DNA of 64,000 bases from Rhodospirillales bacterium (GCA_018662225.1 JABJGO010000072.1:1-64000); one strand, 5' to 3'. Counted from the stretch's first letter, positions 50,760 to 60,488 are shown. The notes: generated by a model not told the origin, from the letters alone. Numbers and translations: made by a program.

Positions 50760-52451
50760 GTGACACAAACATCTGCATCACCTACTGGTGCCGCAATAAG
50801 TACGACAAAGAACCGCTTACGCCTCGATGGCTGGACCATCGGGGCGTTTGTCACGGCTGGGTTGATTGCATTACCCATCCTGGCTGTACTGGTCATGGCG
50901 CTGGTTCCCAGCGATGATATTTGGGCGCATTTGGCCTCCACCGTTTTACCGCATTACATATGGACCACATTGGTTCTCATGTTCGGTGTTGGGGCGGGAA
51001 CCCTTGTTGTGGGCACGGGAACCGCGTGGCTGGTTACCATGTGCGCCTTTCCAGGCAGGCGCATATTTGAGTGGGCATTGGTTCTGCCGCTCGCCGTGCC
51101 CGCCTACGTTATTGCTTACGTTTATACGGACGTTCTTGAGTTCGCCGGACCGGTTCAAGGCCTGTTGCGAGACATGTTTGGTTGGCACAACAGGCAAGAT
51201 TACTGGTTTCCGGAAATTCGATCCCTGGGCGGTGCCATTACCATGATGACCCTGGTGCTGTATCCCTATGTATACCTTCTGGCTCGGGCGGCATTTCTGG
51301 AGCAATCGGTGTGTGTACTGGACGTAAGCCGCACCTTGGGCAAGACCCCGTGGCAATGCTTCAGATTAGTTGCCCTGCCTCTGGCGCGACCGGCTGTCGT
51401 GGCTGGCGTATCGCTGGTCATGATGGAAACGCTGAACGATTTCGGGACCGTGAATTACTTTGCCGTAGCGACGTTTACAGCCGGCATTTATGATGTGTGG
51501 CTAAACATGAATTCCATCAGCGGTGCGGCTCAACTGGCCAGCGTTATGCTGATGTTTGTGATTGCCCTTATCGCCCTGGAACGGACAGCCCGCAAAAACA
51601 AACGATACCATCATACCGGCACCAAATATTCGACCCTGCCCACGCTTAGACTAAGCGGCCCAAAACAGGTTTTGGCCAGCGTGCTCTGTACGGCACCGAT
51701 CCTGCTGGGCTTTGTCGTTCCGGCCTGGGTTTTGGGGCGTTACTCGTTGCAGTTCTACGATATTACGCTGCAAAGTAATTTCATCGACTACGTTTTGAAC
51801 AGCATCGGATTGGCAACGTTCAGCGCCATTTTGGCAGTGATATTGGGCCTGTTTCTGGCTTATGCCATTCGGCTTCAAGGCTCGGCCAGTCTGCGCATGG
51901 TGGCCCGATTTGCCAGCATTGGCTATGCGGTACCAGGGGCGGTTCTGGCCATTGGTGTCATTCTGCCGCTAACCCGGTTTGAAAATTCCGTTGACGCCTT
52001 GAGCCGCGATTGGCTCGGCATCCCGCTCGGACTTTTCATCAGCGGCACCGTAGGTGCCTTGGTCATCGGATACATCGTTCGCTTCCTGGCATTGTCATAC
52101 GGTGCAGTCGAGGCCAGTCTGGCCAAGGTAACACCAAGCATGGACGGCGCTTCACGTACACTGGGTCACGGCCCCGGACGTACTTTGTTCAAAGTGCACC
52201 TGCCCATGATGCGGACCAGTATTCTAACCGCCGCAATACTGGTGTTTGTGGATGTCATGAAAGAGTTGCCCATGACCATGATGTTGCGACCTTTCAATTT
52301 CGAGACGCTGGCAACCTATGTGCACCAATACGCCTCTGATGAACTGCTTGAAGAATGTGCCCTCGGCGCGCTATCCATCGTTATCGCTGGCATATTGCCG
52401 GTCATCATCCTCAGCCGAGCCATCGCCCGCTCCCGCCCCGGTCAAAAATAG
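50760..52451 (+). CDS. fbpB: Ferric-iron ABC transporter permease
   Basis: Inner-membrane permease of 563 residues with about twelve hydrophobic segments in two fused permease halves. Each half has an EAA-type coupling loop: LDVSRTLGKTPWQCFRLVAL in the first and MDGASRTLGHGPGRTLFKVH in the second. The start is a GTG at 50760 with GGGAG upstream at suitable distance. It is 49 bases after fbpA and 18 before fbpC. The duplicated layout is typical of Fe(3+) permeases (SfuB/FbpB). Confidence 0.92.
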   Translation: MTQTSASPTGAAISTTKNRLRLDGWTIGAFVTAGLIALPILAVLVMALVPSDDIWAHLASTVLPHYIWTTLVLMFGVGAGTLVVGTGTAWLVTMCAFPGRRIFEWALVLPLAVPAYVIAYVYTDVLEFAGPVQGLLRDMFGWHNRQDYWFPEIRSLGGAITMMTLVLYPYVYLLARAAFLEQSVCVLDVSRTLGKTPWQCFRLVALPLARPAVVAGVSLVMMETLNDFGTVNYFAVATFTAGIYDVWLNMNSISGAAQLASVMLMFVIALIALERTARKNKRYHHTGTKYSTLPTLRLSGPKQVLASVLCTAPILLGFVVPAWVLGRYSLQFYDITLQSNFIDYVLNSIGLATFSAILAVILGLFLAYAIRLQGSASLRMVARFASIGYAVPGAVLAIGVILPLTRFENSVDALSRDWLGIPLGLFISGTVGALVIGYIVRFLALSYGAVEASLAKVTPSMDGASRTLGHGPGRTLFKVHLPMMRTSILTAAILVFVDVMKELPMTMMLRPFNFETLATYVHQYASDELLEECALGALSIVIAGILPVIILSRAIARSRPGQK

Positions 52452-52469
52452 GCAACAGAAAGAAGAACC

Positions 52470-53528
52470 ATGAGCGGCCTTTCCATGAAAAACATATCCC
52501 ACGCGTTCAGCAACCGATCGGTGTTGAACGATGTGTCGATTGATGTGGAATCGGGCAAGGTCGCATGTTTGTTGGGCCCATCGGGGTGTGGCAAAACCAC
52601 CTTGCTGCGTATTGCCGCCGGGCTTGAGCCTCTGCAAGCCGGTGAAGTCACCGTCGGCGACCGACTGCTTGCCCAGGCCGGCAAACTGGATACACCACCT
52701 GAGGACCGCAATATTGGCCTCATGTTTCAGGACTATGCCCTGTTTCCCCATCTGGACGTGGAATCCAATATTGCCTTCGGCGTGGACCCGGGCATGTCAG
52801 AACGGCGGCAATGGATTTCGGGTGCGCTGGATCGTATGAGCTTATCCGGTTACGCAACGCGTTATCCGCACGAGCTTTCTGGTGGTCAGCAACAACGTGT
52901 TGCCCTGTTGCGCGCATTGGCACCGGACCCCAGCATCTTGTTGCTGGATGAACCTTTTTCCGGTCTGGACGTAACGCTGCGTGCACAGGTCCGCGAACAA
53001 ACGCTGGAACTGTTACGCGAAACCGGACGTACCGCGTTGATGGTTACCCACGACCCGGAAGAAGCTATGTTCATGTCCGATACCTTGCTGGTCATGAATG
53101 AAGGGCGCCTGGTGCAAAGCGGGCACCCCGTCGATGTGTACCGCCACCCCGTCAATACGTTCGTGGCAAATCTGTTTGGTGATACAAATGCCCTGCGCGG
53201 GCAGTGTGTCGAAGCCGGTAGAGTGGAGACACCGTTCGGCACATTTGCCGCCAAGGGCGTTACGGCAGGAACAACGGTAGATGTCATCATTCGCGCAGAA
53301 GGATTCCGCGCGCTGACAGATGGCGATACGGCATCAAACACAGCCACGGTCCAGGTGACCACGGCATATCCTATTGGACGATCTTCCCATCTGCGGCTGG
53401 TGCTGGAGAAAGGCCATGGCGCCCCACTGCATGCCCGCTTCCCCGGCGTGTTCATCCCGGCACCAGGCTCTGAGCTGCAAATCGCCGTTGATCCCGATCA
53501 GGTGTTCATCTTTCCGACCAATGCCTGA
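52470..53528 (+). CDS. fbpC: Ferric-iron ABC transporter ATPase
   Basis: The 352-residue ATPase shows Walker A LLGPSGCGKTTLLRIAAGLE, Q-loop MFQDYALFPHLDVESNIAFG, signature HELSGGQQQRVALLRALA, Walker B ILLLDEPFSGLD and switch His in MVTHDPEEAMFM. A C-terminal OB-fold regulatory part of about 120 residues follows (from about residue 235). It closes the fbpABC unit, which lies between fliX and flgE. Confidence 0.93.
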   Translation: MSGLSMKNISHAFSNRSVLNDVSIDVESGKVACLLGPSGCGKTTLLRIAAGLEPLQAGEVTVGDRLLAQAGKLDTPPEDRNIGLMFQDYALFPHLDVESNIAFGVDPGMSERRQWISGALDRMSLSGYATRYPHELSGGQQQRVALLRALAPDPSILLLDEPFSGLDVTLRAQVREQTLELLRETGRTALMVTHDPEEAMFMSDTLLVMNEGRLVQSGHPVDVYRHPVNTFVANLFGDTNALRGQCVEAGRVETPFGTFAAKGVTAGTTVDVIIRAEGFRALTDGDTASNTATVQVTTAYPIGRSSHLRLVLEKGHGAPLHARFPGVFIPAPGSELQIAVDPDQVFIFPTNA

Positions 53529-53652
53529 CTTAGCATTAACTGACCCGGCAATTTTTTCTCCCCAGAAAGGCAATCTTTCCTGTTGTTCTGATTAAAATTC
53601 ACACGCCTTAAAATTAAATCATATAAAACAATAACTTAAGTTCCTATATTTC

Positions 53653-53668
53653 TGGCATCCATCTTGCA
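53653..53668 (+). promoter_or_regulatory. Sigma-54-type promoter upstream of flgE
   Basis: TGGCATC-N4-TTGCA fits the -24/-12 consensus with two mismatches in the -24 part and a perfect -12. It predicts a start near 53680, about 70 bases before flgE. The spacer CATC and a downstream GTAGTGGCG (53675-53683) are shared with the flgF promoter. Confidence 0.75.
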
Positions 53669-53750
53669 ATTCAAGTAGTGGCGCAATGTGCGTCGCGTAT
53701 GAATTTACGGCGTAACAAACAGAGTTACTGCCGAAGTTGGAGCCATTGTT

Positions 53751-56066
53751 ATGACCCTTAGTGCATTTACGATCAGCACCCTTGGTATGCGGGCACAGGC
53801 GACTGGCCTGAATGTGATCGGCACCAACGTTTCCAACCTTCAGACCGGCGGCTATAAACGGGCCGATGCCCATTTTCAGACCATGGTTAGTGAAACCATG
53901 TTTGAGCAGTCTGACACCGGCGGCGTGCGACCGAAGATACTACAACGAAATTCCGTGCAGGGTACCCTGCTACCCACGGGTAGCGCCATGGATCTCGCCA
54001 TCATTGGCGACGGATTCTACGTAACCCGTGCCACATTTGATTCCAGTGGCGAGTTGCTCTACACCCGTGACGGGGCGTTTGAGAAAAGCGTTCTGAACCC
54101 CATTACAACCACAGACCCCAACACCGGCGACATCATCAACACAAAAGATGCGTGGTTGGTTGATAAGAACGGCAATTATGTACTGGGATTTGCTGTCAAT
54201 GCGGATGGCACCTTCCCGACGAGTGGTACGCCTGCACCCATGCGCGTTGACCAAAATGCCTTTATTGATCTGGGAACCGCTTCAACAAGTGCTGAGCTTG
54301 GGCTCAATCTGGACTCAAATGCCGATGTGGTAAATTACCCGCACGTGACGGCTGTATCGAATTATGACAATGCCGGTCTTCGCCCCGATGGCATGGAGGT
54401 TCTCACCATCGACTTTGTTGATTCCAATGGCGATCGACAGGAAGCACGACTGAATTTCACAAAAACAGCCAGTAATATCTGGGATATGTCGGCCACATAC
54501 GAAGGCAGCGGCACAGCCCAGATCAATACCATAACAGTGGATGGTGTTGTTGATATAGGTGACACTTACGATGTAACGGTCAATGGGCAAACCGCGTCCT
54601 ACACGGTGGCCACCGGCGACACGCAAGCCGACATCGTTTCCGGCTTGATTGCGGCCCTGAACGCTGACCCGTTGGTCGCCGCCGATGTAACCGCCTCCAC
54701 GGGAACAGATGCGGGAACGCTGTTTCTCACATCGACCGCTGTGAACACGGTCTTTACATCAACGGCCAGTTCCACAAATGGACCAAACATTGCCCAGGTT
54801 TCATCCGTGGCCCTGACTGGCGCGTTGGAAGTTGGTGACGTATACAACCTGAACATTGGTGGTACGTCGTTCAGCCGAACCGTGGTCGGCTCAGATACAA
54901 CTCTCAATGATGTGGCAGCAAGTATGATTGCCACCATCAATGCAACCCCGGCACTGAATGCGCAAGTTACCGCGTCTGCGGGCGGTGCAGGGGAAATTGT
55001 CTTAACAGCGGTCACCGCCGGCTCGATTGTGACTGTTTCACCATCTGTAACCGATCGCGGTCAAACAGATGTGTTGACCCTGACGGGCACATTGGAGGCC
55101 GGTGATATCTATACAGCAACAGTGGATGGCACACCCGTTTCCTACACGGTGGCCGGTGGCGATACACTTGCAATCGTCCGTGATGGCTTGGCCGCCGCCA
55201 TTAATGCCAATGGCACCACCAATCTGGTGGTCAATGCCGAGGCGGGGGCCACACCGGGGGAATTGGTTCTGTACACCACAACGCCCGGCAACACGTTCAC
55301 GGCAACCGGGAGCACCACAAATGGTGGTCTGAATCCCGATAATGCAATTACCGCGATCACGGCGCCTAACGGTCTGGCCAGTGCGATGGCGTCAACAACA
55401 ACCACCGCAGCGCTCACCACGACAGCGGACAACACAGCCACGTCCACCATCCGTGTGGCAGCGCAGGCCACCCTTCAGTCGACACCAGTGACCACACTGA
55501 CATTTTCCGGGGATGGTGAAGTTGTTCAGGAATCCTTGATCACACCCGGCACCTTTACGGAACCCGATCCCGTTACGTTGAACTTCAGCTTCCCGGCCAC
55601 CTCGACCGATCCGGTGGGGACGGCAACGTTTGATCTGGACGTCACGGGCCTCAGCCAGTTTGCAACGGGGTTCCTGTTCCAGCGATACTCGGAAGATGGT
55701 TTTGAAGCAGCCTCAATGAACGATATCGGCTTCGATGAGATCGGGCGTGTTATCGGGCACTTCGATAACGGGCGTTCCAAAGAGCTTTACCAAATTCCAC
55801 TGGCAAAGTTCGCCAATCCAGATGCTCTGGAAACGCACAACGGGATGACATTTACGGAAACGACAGAGTCCGGCACAGCGACCATTGAGCCTGTAAACAT
55901 CAGTGAAATCGCCAATTTTGCAACGTATACGCGGGAAATTTCTAACGTTTCAGTGGTGGACGAGTTCACCGCTATGATTCAAACCCAGCAAGCATACAAT
56001 TCATCCGCAACGGCGTTTAAGACCGCCGACGAAATGTATCAACTTGTTGCTCAATTGAAACGCTAA
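53751..56066 (+). CDS. flgE: Flagellar hook protein FlgE with repeated surface domains
   Basis: Hook subunit, exported by the flagellar system. N-terminal TISTLGMRAQATGLNVIGTN then NVSNLQTGGYKRADAHFQTM, central GSAMDLAIIGDGFYVTRATF and YTRDGAFEKS, and the C-terminal EISNVSVVDEFTAMIQTQQA YNSSATAFKTADEMYQ identify FlgE. At 771 residues it is much longer than the usual 400-480. The excess comes mainly from three tandem modules of about 90 residues at about residues 258-527 and a Thr/Ala-rich stretch at about 540-580. It is transcribed alone behind a sigma-54-like promoter after fbpC. Confidence 0.92.
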   Translation: MTLSAFTISTLGMRAQATGLNVIGTNVSNLQTGGYKRADAHFQTMVSETMFEQSDTGGVRPKILQRNSVQGTLLPTGSAMDLAIIGDGFYVTRATFDSSGELLYTRDGAFEKSVLNPITTTDPNTGDIINTKDAWLVDKNGNYVLGFAVNADGTFPTSGTPAPMRVDQNAFIDLGTASTSAELGLNLDSNADVVNYPHVTAVSNYDNAGLRPDGMEVLTIDFVDSNGDRQEARLNFTKTASNIWDMSATYEGSGTAQINTITVDGVVDIGDTYDVTVNGQTASYTVATGDTQADIVSGLIAALNADPLVAADVTASTGTDAGTLFLTSTAVNTVFTSTASSTNGPNIAQVSSVALTGALEVGDVYNLNIGGTSFSRTVVGSDTTLNDVAASMIATINATPALNAQVTASAGGAGEIVLTAVTAGSIVTVSPSVTDRGQTDVLTLTGTLEAGDIYTATVDGTPVSYTVAGGDTLAIVRDGLAAAINANGTTNLVVNAEAGATPGELVLYTTTPGNTFTATGSTTNGGLNPDNAITAITAPNGLASAMASTTTTAALTTTADNTATSTIRVAAQATLQSTPVTTLTFSGDGEVVQESLITPGTFTEPDPVTLNFSFPATSTDPVGTATFDLDVTGLSQFATGFLFQRYSEDGFEAASMNDIGFDEIGRVIGHFDNGRSKELYQIPLAKFANPDALETHNGMTFTETTESGTATIEPVNISEIANFATYTREISNVSVVDEFTAMIQTQQAYNSSATAFKTADEMYQLVAQLKR
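54522..55332 (+). repeat. Three tandem approximately 90-residue modules in FlgE
   Basis: Units begin at about 54522, 54790 and 55062. Each follows the pattern [GA]xL-E-x-GD-x-Y-x-x-x-[VI]-x-G-T-x-x-S/Y-T-V-x-x-GD-T, then an amphipathic helix with AA[IL]N, then G-A/T-G-E-L/I-V/F-L-T and a Thr-rich end. The same module occurs three times in FlgL. Confidence 0.8.
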
Positions 56067-56226
56067 CGCGCGCATGGGCTGATCTGGATCATCTCCAGGT
56101 CCCGAAAATATAACCCACCCGGCAACATTTTCCGCCCACCCAGCAGCGATTACCACGCCACCAGCAAATACACGCTGAACTATTAAATTATTCGTTTAAT
56201 AACAACGCCTTATCATATCCAAAAGT

Positions 56227-56242
56227 TGGCATGATATTCGCA
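56227..56242 (+). promoter_or_regulatory. Sigma-54-type promoter upstream of flgI
   Basis: TGGCATG-N4-TCGCA resembles the -24/-12 consensus with one mismatch in the -12 part. The predicted start near 56253 lies beyond the first in-frame ATG at 56248, which supports the later flgI start. Confidence 0.6.
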
Positions 56243-56304
56243 TATTAATGACCAGAAAACGACGTATTAGAAATAAAAAAACAAGATCTACGGGAAAACG
56301 AACA

Positions 56305-57477
56305 ATGAAAATGCTGAATAACTTGGCAAAATCATTCAACAACGGCCACCATGTACGCAATTGGGGGCGCAGCATTGCCGGCACAGCAATCATGACCCTG
56401 GCCGTGCTTGGCATCATGATGCAAACCGCATCTGGTGCTTCACGCATCAAAGATATTGTCGAAATCCAGGGCGTTCGCGAGAACTTGCTGATCGGTTACG
56501 GTCTTGTTGTGGGGCTAAACGGAACCGGTGATTCAATTTCAGACGGTCACTTCACCAAGGAAAGTCTGCAATCCATGCTGAACCGCATGGGCATCAAGAC
56601 CACGGATTCCGCCGTCGATTCAGATAACGTCGCTGCCGTAATGGTAACCGCCGTACTACCACCTTTTTCCCGCCAGGGTAGCCGCATTGACGTTACCGTC
56701 AGCGCCCTTGGCGATTCAGACAGCCTGCTTGGCGGCACCTTGCTGGTTACACCACTGCTTGGCGCTGACGGTGAAGTTTACGCCGTTTCACAAGGTCAAC
56801 TGGCCGTTGGTGGCTTTACCGCCGCAGGCGCCGCAGAAACAATAACCAAAGGCGTGCCCACCAGTGCACGCATTGCAAACGGTGCGATCATCGAACGTGA
56901 ACTGATCTTTGATATGTCCGGCTTGGAAACAGTCACGCTGAACTTGCGTAACCCAGATTTTACGACTGCACGTCGCATCTCTCAGGCGATCAACGCTTTC
57001 ATGGGTGCCTCCGTTTCTGACGCGGTCGATTTAAGCACTATTATCATGCAGGTCCCCGAAGGGTATAGCGGCGGTGCCGTTGGATTAATTACAGACATCG
57101 AGCAGCTTCGTATCGAGCCTGATCATCTGGCCAAGGTCGTCATTGACGAACAGTCCGGGATCATCGTCATGGGCGACAATGTACGGATCAGCAAAGTGGC
57201 CATTGCCCAGGGTAACCTGACCATCCGCATCACTGAAGCCGCACAGGTATCCCAGCCCGGACCGTTTTCCGAAGTCGGCGACACCACCACCGTTAACCGG
57301 ACGGATATCGACGTACAGGAAGACGACACCCAGCTCACCGTTGTTGATGGCGGTGTGACACTTCAGGAACTGGTGAATGGCCTGAACGCGTTGGGCATTG
57401 GCCCACGCGACATGATCACCATCTTACAGGCCGTCAAAGCAGCCGGCGCCCTGCAAGCCGATATCGAGGTGATGTAA
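56305..57477 (+). CDS. flgI: Flagellar P-ring protein FlgI
   Basis: Forms the periplasmic P ring around the rod. Conserved segments include RIKDIVEIQGVRENLLIGYG, LVVGLNGTGDS, VMVTAVLPPFSRQGSRIDVT, and the C-terminal TVVDGGVTLQELVNGLNALG and GPRDMITILQAVKAAGALQA. The frame is open from 56248, but that ATG precedes the transcription start expected from the sigma-54-like promoter. The ATG at 56305 (MKMLNNLAKS, 390 residues) gives a normal signal-peptide region with the hydrophobic AIMTLAVLGIMMQTASGA before the mature start. The flgJ start overlaps the stop by one base. Confidence 0.92.
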   Translation: MKMLNNLAKSFNNGHHVRNWGRSIAGTAIMTLAVLGIMMQTASGASRIKDIVEIQGVRENLLIGYGLVVGLNGTGDSISDGHFTKESLQSMLNRMGIKTTDSAVDSDNVAAVMVTAVLPPFSRQGSRIDVTVSALGDSDSLLGGTLLVTPLLGADGEVYAVSQGQLAVGGFTAAGAAETITKGVPTSARIANGAIIERELIFDMSGLETVTLNLRNPDFTTARRISQAINAFMGASVSDAVDLSTIIMQVPEGYSGGAVGLITDIEQLRIEPDHLAKVVIDEQSGIIVMGDNVRISKVAIAQGNLTIRITEAAQVSQPGPFSEVGDTTTVNRTDIDVQEDDTQLTVVDGGVTLQELVNGLNALGIGPRDMITILQAVKAAGALQADIEVM

Positions 57478-57797
57478 TGAGCGGTATAGATATTTCAACG
57501 GCCACCATGGCCTACCAGTCTCAGGCCCCCCAGGCGCTTGCACCTAAAGGCGCAAGCCTGCGTGAGATGAACAAACAGGCACAGGATTTCGAGGCCTTTT
57601 TCCTGAGCCAGGCTTTGCAGCCTATGTTCGAAAATATTGAGCCCGAAGGCCCCTTTGGCGGCGGTCCCGGCAATGATATCTGGAAGTCCATGCAAGTGGA
57701 TGAATACGGAAAAGCACTCGCAAAGAGTGGCGGTATCGGCATCGCCGATGCCGTGATGAAGCAGCTATTGATCGCTCAGGAAGGAATGAGTCAATGA
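57477..57797 (+). CDS. flgJ: Rod-capping/rod-binding protein FlgJ (N-terminal domain only)
   Basis: The 106-residue protein corresponds to the rod-binding domain of FlgJ (LREMNKQAQDFEAFFLSQAL, then MFENIEPEGPFGGGPGNDIW and MQVDEYGKALAKSGGIGIAD) and lacks the C-terminal muramidase, as is usual in alphaproteobacteria. It promotes rod assembly in the periplasm. It overlaps flgI by one base and the next gene by four bases. Confidence 0.92.
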   Translation: MSGIDISTATMAYQSQAPQALAPKGASLREMNKQAQDFEAFFLSQALQPMFENIEPEGPFGGGPGNDIWKSMQVDEYGKALAKSGGIGIADAVMKQLLIAQEGMSQ

Positions 57798-58237
57798 ACA
57801 TGAATGAAAAGACCGAAACACTCATGACGGTCATTGAACGACTTAACAGCCTGCTGACCGACGAGAACCAGAATCTCGTCGACAGGAAAGTCGCCGCAGT
57901 CGGCGAAATCGTTGACGAAAAGGATAAGCTCTGCAAGGCGTTTGAATTGCTTGTTCGGGGGCTCGTTAAGGACGGCGCCAATATCCACGAAGTTGAAGGC
58001 GATTTGCGCGATGAACTTCACGCCATGGGCAGCCACCTAAAAGACTTGGTCGATGATAATATTTCATCCCTGAAAAGCGCTATTGGCGCCAATGAACGAT
58101 TGATGAATGCGGTACGCAATGCCGCCATTCAATGCACACCCAAGGCTGGTAATTATACCCAGTCCGGCAACCTGTCCGCCGGTTCGCGGATAGATGAAAA
58201 ATCACCGTCACCCGTTACCGTTAACCAAGTCCTCTAA
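57794..58237 (+). CDS. flgN: FlgN-like export chaperone
   Basis: A 147-residue helical protein with the FlgN-type pattern of a long N-terminal helix (TLMTVIERLNSLLTDENQNL, VDRKVAAVGEIVDEKDKLC), ending with a polar tail that could hold substrates. FlgN binds FlgK and FlgL before export, and both are encoded directly downstream. It overlaps flgJ by four bases and precedes flgK by 21. The assignment depends on context as much as on sequence. Confidence 0.75.
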   Translation: MNMNEKTETLMTVIERLNSLLTDENQNLVDRKVAAVGEIVDEKDKLCKAFELLVRGLVKDGANIHEVEGDLRDELHAMGSHLKDLVDDNISSLKSAIGANERLMNAVRNAAIQCTPKAGNYTQSGNLSAGSRIDEKSPSPVTVNQVL

Positions 58238-58258
58238 CAAATAAGCAGGTCATAACTC

Positions 58259-60475
58259 ATGTCCGGATCATTGACAGTAGCTCTTCGCGCCGCACAAAGT
58301 GGCCTGCTTAGCACGCAGTCCGCTGTGGATGCCGTCGCCAAGAACATCGCTAATGCCAATACGGAAGGCTACTCACGGAAAATCGTGAGCTTCGAGAACC
58401 GCGTTCTGGCTGGTACTGGATCAGGTGTACAACTGTCGGCGTTCACCCGTGCCATTGATGAAGGGCTGCTAAAAGACCTTCGCCGCGAACTGTCGGAAAC
58501 CAGCGCACTGGATGCCCAGGTTAGCTACTTCGACCGCATCCAGAATCTGTTTGGATCACCCGGTGATAACAGCTCAATTTCACACATCCTGAGCCAACTT
58601 CACCAGGCGGCTGAATCGCTTGCGTTATCGCCAGAAAAGACCCTGGAGCAAAACGAATTTGTGCGCTTTGCCGAAGAGGTGGCGTTGAAGCTGCAATCCA
58701 TGACCGAGTCAATTCAGGCTCTTCGTGCCCAGGCCGATAATGAAATCGAGAATGTGGTTAATGAGATCAACACGTACACGAATGAGATTGCCGATGCCAA
58801 TGACAAGATCATTCGCAACGAAGCAATTACCAATGATGTGACTGACCTGAAGGACAAGCGCGACCTTGCCCTTAAAAGGCTTTCAGCCTTGATCGAAACC
58901 ACAACATTTCCGCGTAACAATGGCGATCTGGTGGTCTTCACAGCGAGCGGTTTCTCGCTGGTTGACCGAACGGCCAACGAAATGACCCATACGGCTGTGG
59001 GTAACCTGACCACATCGTCGACCTATGCATCCGGTAATTTGACGGGGGTCTTTTTGGGCGGAGAAGCTGCGGATAATGACATTACGAATCGGGTAACGGG
59101 TGGCGCACTTTCGGCTTTGATCAAGCAACGTGATGACGTCTTGCCAAATTTGCAAAGCCAGCTGGATGAATTAGCCACTGAATTACGCGATGCCGTCAAT
59201 GCTGTTCATAACCGTGGCACCACATACCCGGGGTTGCAGAGCATGTCCGGTAACCGGAAATTTATCGACGCGGACGCTCAAACAATTACCCTTGACCCCA
59301 CCAACAGCACAGATGATGTAACCATTGCCATGTTCGATTCGTCTGGCCTTCAGTTGCAATCCACCACGCTGAACACAATCATGATGGCTGGTGAGTATGG
59401 TACTGGTATCCAGTCAGATCATGGGCCTTGGACGATCACCGAGGTTGCAGCCACCGTGGAAGACTGGTTACAGGCGAATGGCGCAAGCTCGGCGACTGTG
59501 GGCATCAGTTCGTCAACCGGTAAAATGGATATCAGCCTGAACGACTCCACCGTCTATATGGCATTCCGCGACGAGGTAGCAACAGCCGAAGGCAGCGCCG
59601 CGGGCGACGCCGAAATCGGGTTTGATTCAGATGCTGATGGTGATGTGGATGAAACCGTATCCGGCTTCTCCAGCTTTTTCCGTCTGAATGATCTATATGT
59701 GGATGACACGAATGGTGCCCTGCTCGAAAGCGTTCAGCTATCGGACAACTTCAGTTCATCGGTTTCGACGCTGACGTTCTATGACGGGACCGCAGGTGTG
59801 GGGTCCGGTAACGCGCTTGGTTCGGTCTCCTTTACGAAAAACCAGTCACTTACCAGCATGGTTAAATCTATCAATGATGCATCTCTTGGCATAACAGCGT
59901 CCATCACCCCCGACGGATCCGGGTCACGCTTGCGATTGTTGCATGATGCCGGGCTGGAATTGGTCGTAACGCAAGGCTCCAGTGATTCAATCCTGGAAGC
60001 GACAGGTCTGGCACCCTCAAATTCCCGCTCTGCCACGTCCATCGCAGTTCGCGATGACATCGCGGCAACACCAGGTCTGGTTACGACAGCTCAGATGCAA
60101 TTTGACACGACAAAAGGTCGATACATGATCAACGCCGGTGATAATACGATCATTCAGGACCTTGCCGAAATGCTGAGTGCAAAGAACGTTTTCGATGCGG
60201 CTGGCGGTCTCAATGGTGCTACCCGTACGTTTGAAGAATTCTCCATCGATATTCTATCCCGCCAGGCCAATTTGGCTGATACCAATGAATCACAGCTGGC
60301 TACCCAGTTGGGGCTCACGGAATCGCTTGAGCTTGAAGCATCGCGCATAAGTGGCGTCAACATGGATGAGGAAATGGCCAACCTCATCGTATATCAGCAA
60401 TCATTCTCTGCGGCAGCCCGTGTGATTTCGGTCATTCAGGAAATGTTCAAAACACTTGAACAAGCAGTCGGTTAA
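58259..60475 (+). CDS. flgK: Hook-filament junction protein FlgK (HAP1)
   Basis: Junction protein between hook and filament. The 738-residue protein starts with SGSLTVALRAAQSGLLSTQS and AKNIANANTEGYSRKIVSFE, and ends with SGVNMDEEMANLIVYQQSFS AAARVISVIQEMFKTLEQAV, both diagnostic. The core includes the DLKDKRDLALKRLSALIETT segment. Length is normal to slightly long. A central part is Asp-rich (FDSDADGDVDETVSGFSS), which could bind calcium, though no full EF or RTX motif is seen. It lies between flgN and flgL. Confidence 0.95.
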   Translation: MSGSLTVALRAAQSGLLSTQSAVDAVAKNIANANTEGYSRKIVSFENRVLAGTGSGVQLSAFTRAIDEGLLKDLRRELSETSALDAQVSYFDRIQNLFGSPGDNSSISHILSQLHQAAESLALSPEKTLEQNEFVRFAEEVALKLQSMTESIQALRAQADNEIENVVNEINTYTNEIADANDKIIRNEAITNDVTDLKDKRDLALKRLSALIETTTFPRNNGDLVVFTASGFSLVDRTANEMTHTAVGNLTTSSTYASGNLTGVFLGGEAADNDITNRVTGGALSALIKQRDDVLPNLQSQLDELATELRDAVNAVHNRGTTYPGLQSMSGNRKFIDADAQTITLDPTNSTDDVTIAMFDSSGLQLQSTTLNTIMMAGEYGTGIQSDHGPWTITEVAATVEDWLQANGASSATVGISSSTGKMDISLNDSTVYMAFRDEVATAEGSAAGDAEIGFDSDADGDVDETVSGFSSFFRLNDLYVDDTNGALLESVQLSDNFSSSVSTLTFYDGTAGVGSGNALGSVSFTKNQSLTSMVKSINDASLGITASITPDGSGSRLRLLHDAGLELVVTQGSSDSILEATGLAPSNSRSATSIAVRDDIAATPGLVTTAQMQFDTTKGRYMINAGDNTIIQDLAEMLSAKNVFDAAGGLNGATRTFEEFSIDILSRQANLADTNESQLATQLGLTESLELEASRISGVNMDEEMANLIVYQQSFSAAARVISVIQEMFKTLEQAVG

Positions 60476-60488
60476 TTAAAGGAACTCT

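Noticed and set aside
53568-53588. AGAAAGG/CTTTCCT hairpin after fbpC as a terminator
   Set aside because: The stem is only six to seven weak pairs and the following sequence is not T-rich enough for a confident call.
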